64,000 nucleotides of DNA from Prolixibacter sp. NT017 (GCF_009617875.1 NZ_BLAV01000001.1:372001-436000), one strand, 5' to 3'. Shown: positions 45,313-55,053, counted from the stretch's first letter. Translations and numbers: made by a program. The notes: a model not told the origin generated them from the letters alone.

Positions 45313-46497
45313 ATGCAAACACAAAAAAACAAATATGTACATGTATTGCCGGTACTGTTCGGCTTCTTTGTGATGGGCTTCTGTGACGTGGTTGGTATTA
45401 CCTCTGCGCACGTGAAAGTGGATCTGCTGAGTGATTACAGTCCCGACTTCCGGGATACTTTGTCGAACCTGATTCCGGTAGCTTTGTTTTCAATGTTTCT
45501 CATATTTTCGGTTCCCACCGGGATTTTGATGAATAAAATTGGGCGGAAGAAAACTGTGGTTCTCAGTAATGTTTTGACAATCGTAGCTATGTTTTTGCCT
45601 TTGATTGACTATACTTTCGTGGTGTCGTTGACAGCATTCGCTTTGCTGGGAATAGCCAATACCATATTGCAGGTATCGTTGAATCCTTTGTTGACCAACG
45701 TTGTAAAAGGAGATAAGCTGACCAGTAGCCTGACAGCAGGTCAGTTTGTGAAAGCTACTTCTTCATTCAGTGCACCTTTTATCGCAGCTTTCGCTGCTAC
45801 TGCCCTGGGAAGCTGGCGGTATATCTTCCCAATTTATGCTGTTATTACCCTTTTGTCTACGATTTGGTTGTTGGCTACTCCCATAAAAGAATCTTCGGTG
45901 GAGGAACAAGTGAATACTTTTGGCAGTGTGATGGGAATTTTGAAAGATCGGACCATTCTCTTGCTTTTTCTGGGAATTCTGTTTGTGGTAGGTGTTGACG
46001 TTGGTATCAATACGGCTTCCTCTAAAATATTGATGGAGCGTGGTGGTCTGTCAGCTATCAACGCGGGGTACGGACCGAGCGTTTACTTTGCCTTTCGTAC
46101 GATGGGAACTTTCCTGGGAACATTCCTGCTGGCGCACTATTCCTCAGAGAAGTTTTTTAAGTGGAATATCATCATAGCGGCACTGGCATTATTTATGCTG
46201 ATTTTTGCCGGAAATGAGGTGCTGATCTTTGGTCTCTTTGCTGTGGTGGGGTTTACGATTGCCAATATTTTTCCAATCATATTTGGAATGGCTATCCAAT
46301 CGCGTCCCGATAAAGCCAACGAGATTTCGGGGTTGATGATTACCGGAGTGTTTGGCGGAGCTGTCATTCCTTTTTTCATGGGGTTGTTGTCCGATGCGCT
46401 TGGCTCACAGGTAGGAGCTGTTCTTGTCATATTGCTCAGTGCACTCTACCTGGTATACATAGCTTTTGCTGTACACCGAAAGGTCTCGGGGGTGTAG
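45313..46497 (+). CDS. MFS sugar transporter of the FHS (fucose/glucose/galactose permease) type
   Basis: Inner-membrane sugar:proton symporter. Starting from ATG 45313 it has 394 residues and about 12 membrane spans. A GTG at 45277 overlapping the ROK stop would add a 12-residue leader. First span PVLFGFFVMGFCDVVGITS and the loop MNKIGRKKTVVLSN are typical of the FHS branch. TANTILQVSLNPLLTN-like sequence (GIANTILQVSLNPLL) and PIIFGMAIQSRPDKANEISGLMITGVFGGAVIPF are family motifs. It probably imports mannose or a short oligosaccharide freed by the PUL 2 enzymes and passes it to the ROK kinase. Confidence 0.9.
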   Translation: MQTQKNKYVHVLPVLFGFFVMGFCDVVGITSAHVKVDLLSDYSPDFRDTLSNLIPVALFSMFLIFSVPTGILMNKIGRKKTVVLSNVLTIVAMFLPLIDYTFVVSLTAFALLGIANTILQVSLNPLLTNVVKGDKLTSSLTAGQFVKATSSFSAPFIAAFAATALGSWRYIFPIYAVITLLSTIWLLATPIKESSVEEQVNTFGSVMGILKDRTILLLFLGILFVVGVDVGINTASSKILMERGGLSAINAGYGPSVYFAFRTMGTFLGTFLLAHYSSEKFFKWNIIIAALALFMLIFAGNEVLIFGLFAVVGFTIANIFPIIFGMAIQSRPDKANEISGLMITGVFGGAVIPFFMGLLSDALGSQVGAVLVILLSALYLVYIAFAVHRKVSGV

Positions 46498-46510
46498 ATG
46501 TTTAAATTAG

Positions 46511-46565
46511 AAGGGAACTTCATTGATACTTTAAAGGCAATGGAGGGCCCTTTTATTTTATTCTG
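46511..46565 (+). terminator. Terminator at the end of PUL 2
   Basis: Inverted repeat aagggaacttcatt (46511-46524) / aatggagggccctt (46539-46552) pairs with a 2-nt internal mismatch and one G-U. It runs into ttttattttattc. It follows the MFS stop by 13 bp. Confidence 0.75.
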
Positions 46566-46701
46566 TATTCCATTCGACTGGGAAAGACTGAAAAAATAAG
46601 CCAGTCAGATGGGATAGCGGAAGAGCGGGCGTATGCGGATTGGTGGAAATTTAGTTTGTCCAATGGAAAGGCCTAATCGGAAGTAGTTTGAAAGCCTTTT
46701 T

Positions 46702-47274
46702 TCAGCGAATGAACAATTCATAAAACAGCAAGGCGATTATACCGTAGTTCTCCAGGTTTTCTTTCAGAAAACGACGGGCTTTGGTAATGTGGCGTTCAAC
46801 CGTTTTTATCGAAATATCCAGTTCTTCTGCAATTGCTTTGTTGGTATATCCTTTTTCCTTACTAAGAATGTAGACCTTTTTTTGTTGCTCTGGTAGTTGG
46901 GTAATTAAGCCACTTACCTTTTCGGACAACAATGCATAATCTACCTGAGTCTCTGTGTCAGAATGATTGTCTATGACCAAGTATCTTAGATGATCGAGGT
47001 ACTCCTTTTCGGTTATTTTCTTTCGAAATGCTGATACAATGATATTTTTGGTTACCGTAAAAAGAAAAGCTTCGAATTGGGTGCTTTCTGCTAAATTTTT
47101 TCGGTTATTCCAGAGACGAATGAACACCTCCTGGACAATGTCTCTGGCTTCAGCATCTGATTTCAGGTACCCGAGTGCGAAACGATAAAGTTTGCTGCTG
47201 TACCGGTCATATAATTCGTTAATCGCGATCTTCTCACCAGCCTTAAAACGTTTTATTAATTTAATGTCATCCAT
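46702..47274 (-). CDS. ECF-type RNA polymerase sigma factor (FecI-like) of PUL 3
   Basis: A 190-residue sigma factor. Region 2 includes FKAGEKIAINELYDRYSSKLYRF and DIVQEVFIRLWNNRKN (about 45-62). Region 4 includes LPEQQKKVYILSKEKGYTNKAIAEELDISIKTVERHI (about 124-160). It is divergent from its likely partner FecR at 47589, whereas PUL 1 has the usual same-strand order. Start chosen at MDDIKLIKRFKAG, the normal family start. Confidence 0.92.
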   Translation of the reverse strand: MDDIKLIKRFKAGEKIAINELYDRYSSKLYRFALGYLKSDAEARDIVQEVFIRLWNNRKNLAESTQFEAFLFTVTKNIIVSAFRKKITEKEYLDHLRYLVIDNHSDTETQVDYALLSEKVSGLITQLPEQQKKVYILSKEKGYTNKAIAEELDISIKTVERHITKARRFLKENLENYGIIALLFYELFIR

Positions 47275-47588
47275 GGTTTAGTTGGCTTCAACGAATATGA
47301 CTGTCGTAAAACTACAAAAAATGTTTTCTTTCCTGTATTTTATCGGTATTAACATTAACCAATAAGAAACAGGAATCTATGAAGACATCCTTGTCTTATT
47401 TTTTTTTGACCCTCCTTATATGCACGAAACCATACATTTAGTTATTGTTCTGGCGGAAGTTTACAGAAGAGAATTTTCTTTTGGGGATAAGTATGAATGA
47501 ATAAATACATAGAAAATAAAAAAAATGTTAAAAATTGGTGGGGGTTTTGTCTGACCTAAGCGTTTAAACATATGTAAAGGGAAATATT
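47275..47588. promoter_or_regulatory. Divergent sigma/FecR intergenic region
   Basis: A 314-bp AT-rich gap holding promoters for both directions. On the FecR side GGTGGGGGTTTTGTCTGACC (47537-47556) is an unusual G-rich then T-rich stretch, about 33 bp from the GTG start. It may be the ECF-dependent promoter (inference from position). On the sigma side TAGTTTTA (- strand, about 47307-47316) resembles a -7 element. No small gene was seen. Confidence 0.35.
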
Positions 47589-48575
47589 GTGAAGAAATTT
47601 TTTCAAAAATATCTGGAAAACCGGTGTGAGGAGGATGAGTTTAACCTGTTCGTCGACTTGATTACAAAGCAGGGAAATGAAAATGAATTGTCGACTAACA
47701 TGCTGGAGGATTGGAACACTATGCCTTTGTATGATGAAGCTCCGGATTTATCAGATACGTTGCATCAGATTCACTATCGGATCAACAGCCAGGAAGTTCC
47801 GGTTCCGAGATCCAGAAAGATGATGACTTACCTGGTAAGGGTTGCTGCGGTCTTATTCATTCCTTTGGCAGTAACCTATTTCTTGCAGGTATATAAGGGG
47901 AGAAATGTGCCAGCTGTTTATCAGACTGTTTCAACTCCGTTGGCATCGAAGACATCATTTCAGTTACCAGACGGTTCTACGGTATGGTTAAATTCAGGTT
48001 CATCTCTTAGATTCCCTGCAAAATTTGTAGGAGGAAAAAGACTCGTTGAATTGACGGGAGAAGCCTATTTCGACGTTGCAAAGAACGGCGATCCCTTTAC
48101 GGTTAAAACCTCCCGGTTTGATGTGAATGTAATGGGAACGGCTTTTGACGTTATGGCGTACAGGAATGAAATTCCTGTTGTAACGCTGGAGCGGGGTAAA
48201 GTCATGTTGGAGACACGCTCAGGGGCTCGTGATTTTCTAACTCCAGGAGAACAGGCACATATTGATACGCTGCAAGAATCGATTACCCTAAGTAAAGTGG
48301 ATACCCGGATTTTTTCTGCATGGATTCATGATCGACTGATCTTTCAGAATGAACCGTTATCGGCAGTTGTTAAACGTCTGGAACGTTGGTATAATGTAGA
48401 TATTCACGTGGACGACCCTTCTTTAATGGATCTCCGGTTAACGGCGAATATCGAGTTTGAGTCTATTCGGGAGATTATGGAATTGATGGAAATTACACTT
48501 CCAGTCAAATATGCCTACAACAAAGATGCAAGAAAACTAACTATATACAGAAAAAGTACTAATGCCAATAAATAA
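47589..48575 (+). CDS. FecR-type anti-sigma factor of PUL 3
   Basis: A 328-residue inner-membrane anti-sigma factor starting from GTG (no upstream ATG in frame near it; MKKFFQKYLENRCEEDEF is a normal family start). One span lies at about 80-100 (TYLVRVAAVLFIPLAVTYFLQ). The FecR domain is at about 115-210 (LPDGSTVWLNSGSSLRFPAKF, ELTGEAYFDVAK, VMGTAFDVMAY). The DUF4974 domain is at about 252-322 (FQNEPLSAVVKRLERWYNVDI). It is followed after 154 bp by an STN-type SusC, completing the FecI/FecR/SusC circuit with the divergent sigma gene. Confidence 0.93.
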   Translation: MKKFFQKYLENRCEEDEFNLFVDLITKQGNENELSTNMLEDWNTMPLYDEAPDLSDTLHQIHYRINSQEVPVPRSRKMMTYLVRVAAVLFIPLAVTYFLQVYKGRNVPAVYQTVSTPLASKTSFQLPDGSTVWLNSGSSLRFPAKFVGGKRLVELTGEAYFDVAKNGDPFTVKTSRFDVNVMGTAFDVMAYRNEIPVVTLERGKVMLETRSGARDFLTPGEQAHIDTLQESITLSKVDTRIFSAWIHDRLIFQNEPLSAVVKRLERWYNVDIHVDDPSLMDLRLTANIEFESIREIMELMEITLPVKYAYNKDARKLTIYRKSTNANK

Positions 48576-48621
48576 CTAATAAAAGAATTGCCTATGAAGT
48601 AAATCCTAACTGGTAATAAAT

Positions 48622-48680
48622 AAACCACGCGGGGAAGTGGTTTGTAAGAAATAGGTGGAAAAGCCGCGAACCTTTCCACC
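48622..48680 (+). promoter_or_regulatory. Two hairpins in the fecR-susC leader of PUL 3
   Basis: First hairpin: aaaccac (48622-48628) / gtggttt (48637-48643), 7-bp stem and 8-nt loop. Second: ggtggaaa (48654-48661) / tttccacc (48673-48680), 8-bp stem and 11-nt loop. They lie in the 154-bp gap before SusC (start 48730). With the hairpin at 1947 they suggest a shared leader structure that separates regulator from receptor expression. Confidence 0.45.
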
Positions 48681-48729
48681 TGTTCGAAAAATAATTGTTG
48701 AAAATTATTCATTTAAACATTTCAAACCT

Positions 48730-51700
48730 ATGAAAAAAAAGAGACTGAAGGAAGTCCCTTTAGGATATTTCTTTGTTAAACTTTTAATACGTATGAAACT
48801 GAGCTTTTTTATACTGTGCTTGTCGGCTTTCTCAGTTTTAGCCTCCGAAACCTACGCGCAATCAACCAAATTATCCTTGTCCGCCAAGAATGAAACTATT
48901 GGACAGGTCTTGAAGAAAATTGAAAATCAAAGTGAATTTCGGTTTTTCTATTCAGATAATATTCAGACGGATAAAAAGGTCACCGTTGACATACGGGATC
49001 GGGATATTCAGGATATACTGAGTGAAATTCTGAGTGGGACGGGCATTCAATTCCGGATTATTGGTCGACAGGTTGCCCTGTTTCAAGAGAATGAGGGAGA
49101 GCCTAAGATTCCGGTTAATCAGTCAAAAGTAATAACCGGAAAAGTAACGGGTAAAGATGGAGAACCTATTCCCGGGACTACAATTCTTGTTAAAGGGACG
49201 ACGAATGGAACCATTACAGATGTTGACGGGAATTATACCCTCACGAATGTACCTGATGATGCTGTCCTGGTCTTCTCTTTTGTAGGAATGGAGCCACAGG
49301 AAATTTCCGTTGATGGAAAGAGTAGGATAGATGTGGTTATGAGAGATAAATCCACCGGACTGGATGAGGTGGTCGTGGTCGGATATGGTACCCGTCAGAA
49401 GAAGAACCTGATCGGAGCAGTCGATCAGGTGAACGCAAAAATACTGGAAGACCGGCCTGTCGGCAATACGATGCAGGCATTGCAGGGGGCAGCTGCGAAC
49501 CTGACAATTCAGCAGCGAAGCATGAACCCCAATGACAATAGCATGAATATCAATATTCGGGGAATCAGTACCATGAACAACAATGATCCGTTAATTGTGA
49601 TTGACGGGGTCATTACTGAGATGGAAAGCCTGAATGAGTTAAATCCCAATGATATTGATAATATTTCGGTGTTGAAAGATGCTGGTAGTGCGGCTATTTA
49701 TGGTTCGAGGTCTTCCAATGGTGTGATATTGGTGACCACCAAGAAAGGGACCAAAGGTGGTAAGCCAGTTGTTCGTTTTAATTCCATGGTCGGAATCCAG
49801 TCTCCTGATGTGTTATATGAACCGGTTCCTGGATACCAAAATGCCTTGTTGAAAAACCAGGCTTTAATTAACGGTGGTTCTTCACCAGTGTTTACTCCTG
49901 AGCAAATCCGGGATTTTCAAAAGCACGGTGATGGACAGTGGTTTTTGGATGGTATTTTAAAAGATGCGATGCAGCAAAATTACAGTGCCAGTATCTCAGG
50001 GGGAACGGAGAACTCGTCCTACATGATTTCAACGGGTTATTTTAATCAGGAAAGTAACTTCGTTGGAAATTTCGGAATTGAGCGCTACAATTTCAGAACA
50101 AACCTGGTGAATCAGTATGGAAAGCTAAAAGTAAGCGCTAACATGGCTTACAATCGGACGATGCAAAAGGCTCCTAACGCTGGCGCAGGAACGCTGATTG
50201 TAGATGGGGGGCGTATTCCTCCTTATTATACCTATAAGATGAAAGCCGATAATGGTCATTATTTGATAAATGATGTGCTATCGGAGTTCAACCCGCTGGG
50301 CTTGCTCGAAGCAGGCGGCTACCAGAAAAAGGACAATGATAATTTCCTGGGGAGTCTGGATGTCGAGTTGGAAGTGGCTAATGGGTTGATAGCGAAAGGG
50401 CTGGTGGGATTGGATTTGAGTGCCAATCATCGTTTTATTCGCAGTCTGGAAGTCCCCTTTTATGCAAGTGAAACAGCAACACAACCGAGTTCCTATGCTA
50501 ATAGTAACCGGAACACGGAAGATTATAATGAAAAGAGATATATACTGAACACACAATTCTTACTTGATTACAACCGAACTTTTAATGAAGTGCATAAGGT
50601 AACCGGACTATTGGGGGTCTCGAATGAGTCATATACCCGACAGGCTAATGAAATCAAGAAGAAATATACGGATAGAGATTTGGGACTCCCGGAATCGGAC
50701 ACAGAGATCGATCCCAGCAGCTACAATACGCCGGCTCAAACGCAGGAGCGAAGCATCTATTCTGCATTTGGCCGTGCAGGTTATACTTACAACGACAAAT
50801 ATTATGGCGAGTTTAGTTTTCGTTATGATGGTTCTTCCAAGTTTGCCAAGGATTACCGTTGGGGATTTTTCCCGTCTGTGTCAGCTGGATGGCGATTGTC
50901 GGAAGAGGGTTTTATGTCAAGGTATAAGAAGAATGTCGGAGATTTGAAAATTAGAGGCTCCTACGGTATTTTGGGAAATCAAAATGTCGATGACTATGCC
51001 TATTTCACTACTTATACCGTTTATACCAATATATATGGTTTTAATAATCATGCAGTATCCGGTACAGGTTTTGACTTTGGAAACAGCGAACTGCAATGGG
51101 AACAATCGGCTAATTTCAACATCGGTGCCGATGCGACATTCTTCAACAACCAGTTTTATGTATCACTCGATTACTTCAATAAAGTCACATCTCAAATCCT
51201 TCTGACCCCTGTTGTTCCAACTGTTTTTGGAGGTGCAGTTGCTAAGGAAAATGCAGGAGAAATGAAAAATGAGGGCTGGGAAGCTACGTTGAGTTATCAT
51301 GTAAAAACAGGAAAATTTGTACATGATATTAAATTGAATGTGGCTGACACAAAGAATACCGTCACGGATTTTGGAGGAAATGAACAGATTAACTCCAGTG
51401 ATCAGATGCAGAAGATCATTCGTGAAGGAGCAGCCTTGGGCTCATACTATGGCTACAAAACCGATGGATATTTCCAGAGCTACGAGGAGATAAATAACAG
51501 CGCACTTCCGATTGGAGCAACCGTGCAACCAGGAGATGTAAAATATAAAGATCTGAATAATGATGGAGTGATTGATGATAAGGACCGAACGATTATTGGT
51601 AATGCATTTCCCCGGTATACGTTTGGCCTGACTTATAATTTAACCTGGAATGGTTTCGACCTGAATATGCTGTTCCAGGGAGTTGGGAAACGTGAAATGT

Positions 51701-52137
51701 TTCTCCGTGGCGAATTGGTGGAACCTTTCCATGCAAATTACTCCTATGTGATGTATAAACACCAACTGGATTTCTGGACCCCCGTCAATCCCGACGCCAG
51801 ATGGCCGAGACTGGCTTCCTCTGGTTCGGCATCTAATACCAATAATTTTGGTAAAGCTTCTGATCTCTACATCTTTAATGCTTCTTATATTCGTTTGAAG
51901 AACATTCAATTGGGGTATACTCTTCCCAAGAGAATAACGACTAAAGTGGGTATTCAAAAGTTGCGTTTTACCCTGAATGCTCAGAACCTGTTAACCCTGG
52001 CTAATGTCTCATTTATCGATCCGGAATCGACGGAATTCGGAAGCAATATGGGAGGAACCGGTGGTACCGGAGCTAACAGTGGACGTAATTATCCAACACT
52101 GCGCTATTACGGATTTGGTGTTGATGTGCAATTCTAA
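48730..52137 (+). CDS. SusC/RagA-family TonB-dependent receptor with STN domain, PUL 3
   Basis: Outer-membrane oligosaccharide importer and signal transducer. The ATG at 48730 gives 1135 residues; a GTG at 48655 would start inside the leader hairpin and is rejected. A long basic N-region precedes the signal peptide, which ends near ETYAQ (residue 43). The STN domain is at about 46-115 (IGQVLKKIENQSEFRFFYSD) and a carboxypeptidase-regulatory-like domain at about 135-205. The plug starts at about 210 (LDEVVVVGYGTRQKKN) and the barrel ends YGFGVDVQF. It should interact with the FecR at 47589. SusD follows after 8 bp. Confidence 0.96.
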   Translation: MKKKRLKEVPLGYFFVKLLIRMKLSFFILCLSAFSVLASETYAQSTKLSLSAKNETIGQVLKKIENQSEFRFFYSDNIQTDKKVTVDIRDRDIQDILSEILSGTGIQFRIIGRQVALFQENEGEPKIPVNQSKVITGKVTGKDGEPIPGTTILVKGTTNGTITDVDGNYTLTNVPDDAVLVFSFVGMEPQEISVDGKSRIDVVMRDKSTGLDEVVVVGYGTRQKKNLIGAVDQVNAKILEDRPVGNTMQALQGAAANLTIQQRSMNPNDNSMNINIRGISTMNNNDPLIVIDGVITEMESLNELNPNDIDNISVLKDAGSAAIYGSRSSNGVILVTTKKGTKGGKPVVRFNSMVGIQSPDVLYEPVPGYQNALLKNQALINGGSSPVFTPEQIRDFQKHGDGQWFLDGILKDAMQQNYSASISGGTENSSYMISTGYFNQESNFVGNFGIERYNFRTNLVNQYGKLKVSANMAYNRTMQKAPNAGAGTLIVDGGRIPPYYTYKMKADNGHYLINDVLSEFNPLGLLEAGGYQKKDNDNFLGSLDVELEVANGLIAKGLVGLDLSANHRFIRSLEVPFYASETATQPSSYANSNRNTEDYNEKRYILNTQFLLDYNRTFNEVHKVTGLLGVSNESYTRQANEIKKKYTDRDLGLPESDTEIDPSSYNTPAQTQERSIYSAFGRAGYTYNDKYYGEFSFRYDGSSKFAKDYRWGFFPSVSAGWRLSEEGFMSRYKKNVGDLKIRGSYGILGNQNVDDYAYFTTYTVYTNIYGFNNHAVSGTGFDFGNSELQWEQSANFNIGADATFFNNQFYVSLDYFNKVTSQILLTPVVPTVFGGAVAKENAGEMKNEGWEATLSYHVKTGKFVHDIKLNVADTKNTVTDFGGNEQINSSDQMQKIIREGAALGSYYGYKTDGYFQSYEEINNSALPIGATVQPGDVKYKDLNNDGVIDDKDRTIIGNAFPRYTFGLTYNLTWNGFDLNMLFQGVGKREMFLRGELVEPFHANYSYVMYKHQLDFWTPVNPDARWPRLASSGSASNTNNFGKASDLYIFNASYIRLKNIQLGYTLPKRITTKVGIQKLRFTLNAQNLLTLANVSFIDPESTEFGSNMGGTGGTGANSGRNYPTLRYYGFGVDVQF

Positions 52138-52145
52138 AATGAAAC

Positions 52146-53786
52146 ATGATGAAAAAGACTTTCTTTAAATATTGTACAGGTCTTGCAGGTTTGCTCATCG
52201 TATTGCTGACATCCTGCAATGATCTGAATCTCGCTCCAACGAATAAATTTACTGAGGAAAACTACTGGACTTCCGCCGAGAAGGCCAACATGGTGCTGAG
52301 TATGGCGTACAACCAAATGTACAGTAGTGGTTATTTCTTTTCTACAGAGGCTTTGTCCGATAATATCTATGAAGGACGTGGTACACCCGATGAAAAATTA
52401 ATCTCTTCGGGTCAGGCCGATGCATCCAATAATCGTTTCGCTAACGAGTGGAGGGATTGTTATGCTGGAATAAAAACCTGCCACACTTTCCTCGAGAATG
52501 TGGATCGTGTACCGGAAATGGATGAGGCACTAAAAACGAGGATGAAGGCGGAAGCCCGGTTTATCAGAGCGTATCTGTTTTTTCGTTTAACAACCTGGTT
52601 TGGCGATGTTCCGTTGTTTGATCATGATCTGTCATTATCTGAGTCGAAAACCATTGAAAGAACTTCGCATGAAGAAGTGTTGGCTTTCGTGAGAAAAGAA
52701 CTGGATGAGATCATTCCCGAGCTGCCCACACGTGAGGAGTATTCAACTGACGATGCGGGACGTATCACATCGGGGGCTGCTGTAGCCTTAAAGGCGAGGA
52801 CTTACCTTTATAGTAATGATTGGGAAAATGTGGCCGCTACCTGTGAAGAGTTGATCAATTCTGACGATTATGGCCATTATGCATTGTTCCCGTCTTATGA
52901 AGGACTTTTCCTTCCCGAGAATGAGAATAATGAAGAGGTCATCCTGGACGTGGAGTATGTGCCGGAATTGAGAACCTGGAGCGAATTTTACGATTATGCG
53001 CCGCAGTCTGTAGGTGCCAGAGTGAATGCAATGGCTCCCACGCAGGAGCTTGTAGACAGTTATCTGACATTGAATGGACGAACAATCGACGACCCGAATT
53101 CCGGATATTCAGAAGATAATCCTTATGTCAACCGGGATCCAAGACTTACAGCCACCGTGGTTTATGATGGTTATCAGTGGAAGAAGCCTGATGGTACAAC
53201 TAAGACTATTTATATAAAACCGGGTAGTGCTCCGGACGAGACATCAGCAGTAGATGAGTATAAGGGACAAGGAACAAATGCTACTTCTACCGGGTATTAT
53301 TTGCGAAAATATTATGACCCGACATCTACTACGACTTTTGCTTCAGGACTCAATCTGATTCTTATTCGGTATGCTGACGTTTTGTTGATGTATGCGGAGG
53401 CAAAGAATGAATTGGGTGAAATGAATCAAAGTGTATGGGACGAAACAATTCAAAAAATCCGTGAGCGGGCTGGTTTTTCCGATGCATATGCTCTGAACTT
53501 TAACAGTGCCTGGTCCACAGCAGAGCTTCGTGGTATTATTCGTAATGAACGCCGGTCTGAATTGGCGGTCGAAGGGCTACGCATCTTTGACATCCGTCGC
53601 TGGAAGACCGCAGAGAATGTGCTGAATGGTTATCCGCACGGTGCCCGTTTTGGGGATCCGGGAATTGACGATGGATATATCCGGTTGGATAAACGCTCCT
53701 TTAATCCGGAACGTGATTATCTATGGGCAGTACCGCAGTCGCAAAAAGACTTGAATCCTTCTCTGGGACAGAATTCTGGCTATTGA
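52146..53786 (+). CDS. SusD/RagB-family surface glycan-binding lipoprotein, PUL 3
   Basis: A 546-residue lid protein of SusC, of standard SusD length. Lipobox LLTSC puts the lipidated Cys at 24. SusD-like motifs are ARFIRAYLFFRLTTWFGDVPL, LIRYADVLLMYAEAKNELGEM and IIRNERRSELAVEGLRIFDIRRW. It lies 8 bp after SusC and 43 bp before the SusE-like gene, so the three are one unit. Either of two adjacent ATGs (52146, 52149) may be used. Confidence 0.96.
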   Translation: MMKKTFFKYCTGLAGLLIVLLTSCNDLNLAPTNKFTEENYWTSAEKANMVLSMAYNQMYSSGYFFSTEALSDNIYEGRGTPDEKLISSGQADASNNRFANEWRDCYAGIKTCHTFLENVDRVPEMDEALKTRMKAEARFIRAYLFFRLTTWFGDVPLFDHDLSLSESKTIERTSHEEVLAFVRKELDEIIPELPTREEYSTDDAGRITSGAAVALKARTYLYSNDWENVAATCEELINSDDYGHYALFPSYEGLFLPENENNEEVILDVEYVPELRTWSEFYDYAPQSVGARVNAMAPTQELVDSYLTLNGRTIDDPNSGYSEDNPYVNRDPRLTATVVYDGYQWKKPDGTTKTIYIKPGSAPDETSAVDEYKGQGTNATSTGYYLRKYYDPTSTTTFASGLNLILIRYADVLLMYAEAKNELGEMNQSVWDETIQKIRERAGFSDAYALNFNSAWSTAELRGIIRNERRSELAVEGLRIFDIRRWKTAENVLNGYPHGARFGDPGIDDGYIRLDKRSFNPERDYLWAVPQSQKDLNPSLGQNSGY

Positions 53787-53829
53787 TTTGAAATATGAAA
53801 AGTAAAAACAAAAACCTAATATATTGGTC

Positions 53830-54975
53830 ATGAAAACATTATTAATAAAACTAACTATATTATCATCATTGGTTATTGCTATTCTGGGATGTACGAACGA
53901 TGAAGAACTAAAAGATACCCGCGTCACAGCCGTAAAGATGCTTTATGAACCGGCTGATGCTAAATCCGTCGTTCTGCAAAGCTCGGCTTCAGCCTCTCTC
54001 TATTTTGAGTGGGAACCAGCTAAGGCCGAAGATAGCGGAATGGTATTGTACGAAGTAGCGTTTGACAAGGAAGGAGGGGATTTTTCCGCTCCTGTATACC
54101 GGATGGCTTCAGATAATAATGGTGCATACAACCATGCGACAATTACTCACAAATTACTGAATAAAATTGCTGGAATGGCCGGAATCGAGTCTTCGGCAAC
54201 AGGGAAGATTATCTGGACGGTGTTTTCATCTAAAGGAATTAATGATTTGCAAGCTGAAGAGAGCCGGACACTTGAAATTACCCGTTTGGCTGGGTTTGCA
54301 GATATTCCTGTAGATGTATACGTAACTGGTGACGCTAGCGAAGGAGGAACCGATTTGTCCAAAGCAACCATGATGAAATCTGTTGCTAATGGCGAGTTTG
54401 ACGTATATACTAAACTGGAAGCTGGTAAATCATACCACTTTACCGACGCAAAAGTGGGAACTCCGAGACAGTTTTATGTAGAAAACGGTCTGCTCAAAGA
54501 AGGTGATAAAAACTCGACTGTCGAAAAAACGGGGGTTTATCGTATTCACCTGGATTTCAACCTTGGGTCAACTGTTTACACGGAGATCACCGATTTTCAA
54601 CTCTTTTTCTGCCCGACCAATTCATTCCTTTTCTCCATGGATTATGTCGGTGATGGAACCTTTAAAGCAACCAATCAGCCGATTACCTTCAAACAGGAAT
54701 CGTGGGGACGGGATGAACGGTATAAGTTCAAGATGACTACGCTGACCAGTACAGGAGATACGGTTGATGAATGGTGGGGAACGCCCAACACCGACAGTCG
54801 ACCGACGGCTTCAAGTCCGGCTTCTTATTACTATCTGTATCCGGTGAATGACAGCCAATGGGACGGGAAATTCAAGTTTGCAAGTGAGATGGATATGGCT
54901 TTGGTGGATGTAACCGCTTACTTCAGAGCCGAAGAACCATACACTCATTCTGTGGTAAAAGTTGGCGATCAGTAA
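53830..54975 (+). CDS. SusE/SusF-like outer-membrane glycan-binding lipoprotein
   Basis: A 381-residue lipoprotein (VIAILGC, Cys 21) starting at ATG 53830. The SusE N-terminal domain is at about 30-160 (YFEWEPAKAEDSGMVLYEVAFDKEGGDF). Two starch-binding-like beta-sandwich repeats follow at about 165-265 and 270-381 (VYVTGDASEGGTDLSKA; the PTNSFLFSMDYVGDGTFKA region). SusE-type proteins tether glycan on the surface beside SusC/D; here the ligand is probably alpha-mannan. A strong hairpin with T tract follows. Confidence 0.85.
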   Translation: MKTLLIKLTILSSLVIAILGCTNDEELKDTRVTAVKMLYEPADAKSVVLQSSASASLYFEWEPAKAEDSGMVLYEVAFDKEGGDFSAPVYRMASDNNGAYNHATITHKLLNKIAGMAGIESSATGKIIWTVFSSKGINDLQAEESRTLEITRLAGFADIPVDVYVTGDASEGGTDLSKATMMKSVANGEFDVYTKLEAGKSYHFTDAKVGTPRQFYVENGLLKEGDKNSTVEKTGVYRIHLDFNLGSTVYTEITDFQLFFCPTNSFLFSMDYVGDGTFKATNQPITFKQESWGRDERYKFKMTTLTSTGDTVDEWWGTPNTDSRPTASSPASYYYLYPVNDSQWDGKFKFASEMDMALVDVTAYFRAEEPYTHSVVKVGDQ

Positions 54976-54997
54976 ACCAAGTTAACTACATAAACCT

Positions 54998-55031
54998 GGG
55001 GGCAGGTGTATGCCTGCCCCCTCATTTTATT
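54998..55031 (+). terminator. Terminator/attenuator between susCDE and the PUL 3 enzymes
   Basis: Perfect inverted repeat gggggcagg (54998-55006) / cctgccccc (55013-55021) with a 6-nt loop and tcattttatt after it. It lies 23 bp after the SusE-like stop and 23 bp before GH76. It should make susCDE messages more abundant than the enzyme messages, with read-through supplying the latter. Confidence 0.85.
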
Positions 55032-55053
55032 CTAACCGAAGAAAATAAAGCCA

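Noticed and set aside
48655..48729. GTG start giving a 25-residue longer SusC in PUL 3
   Set aside because: It falls within a leader hairpin, and ATG 48730 gives an N-terminus closely parallel to the SusC of PUL 1.
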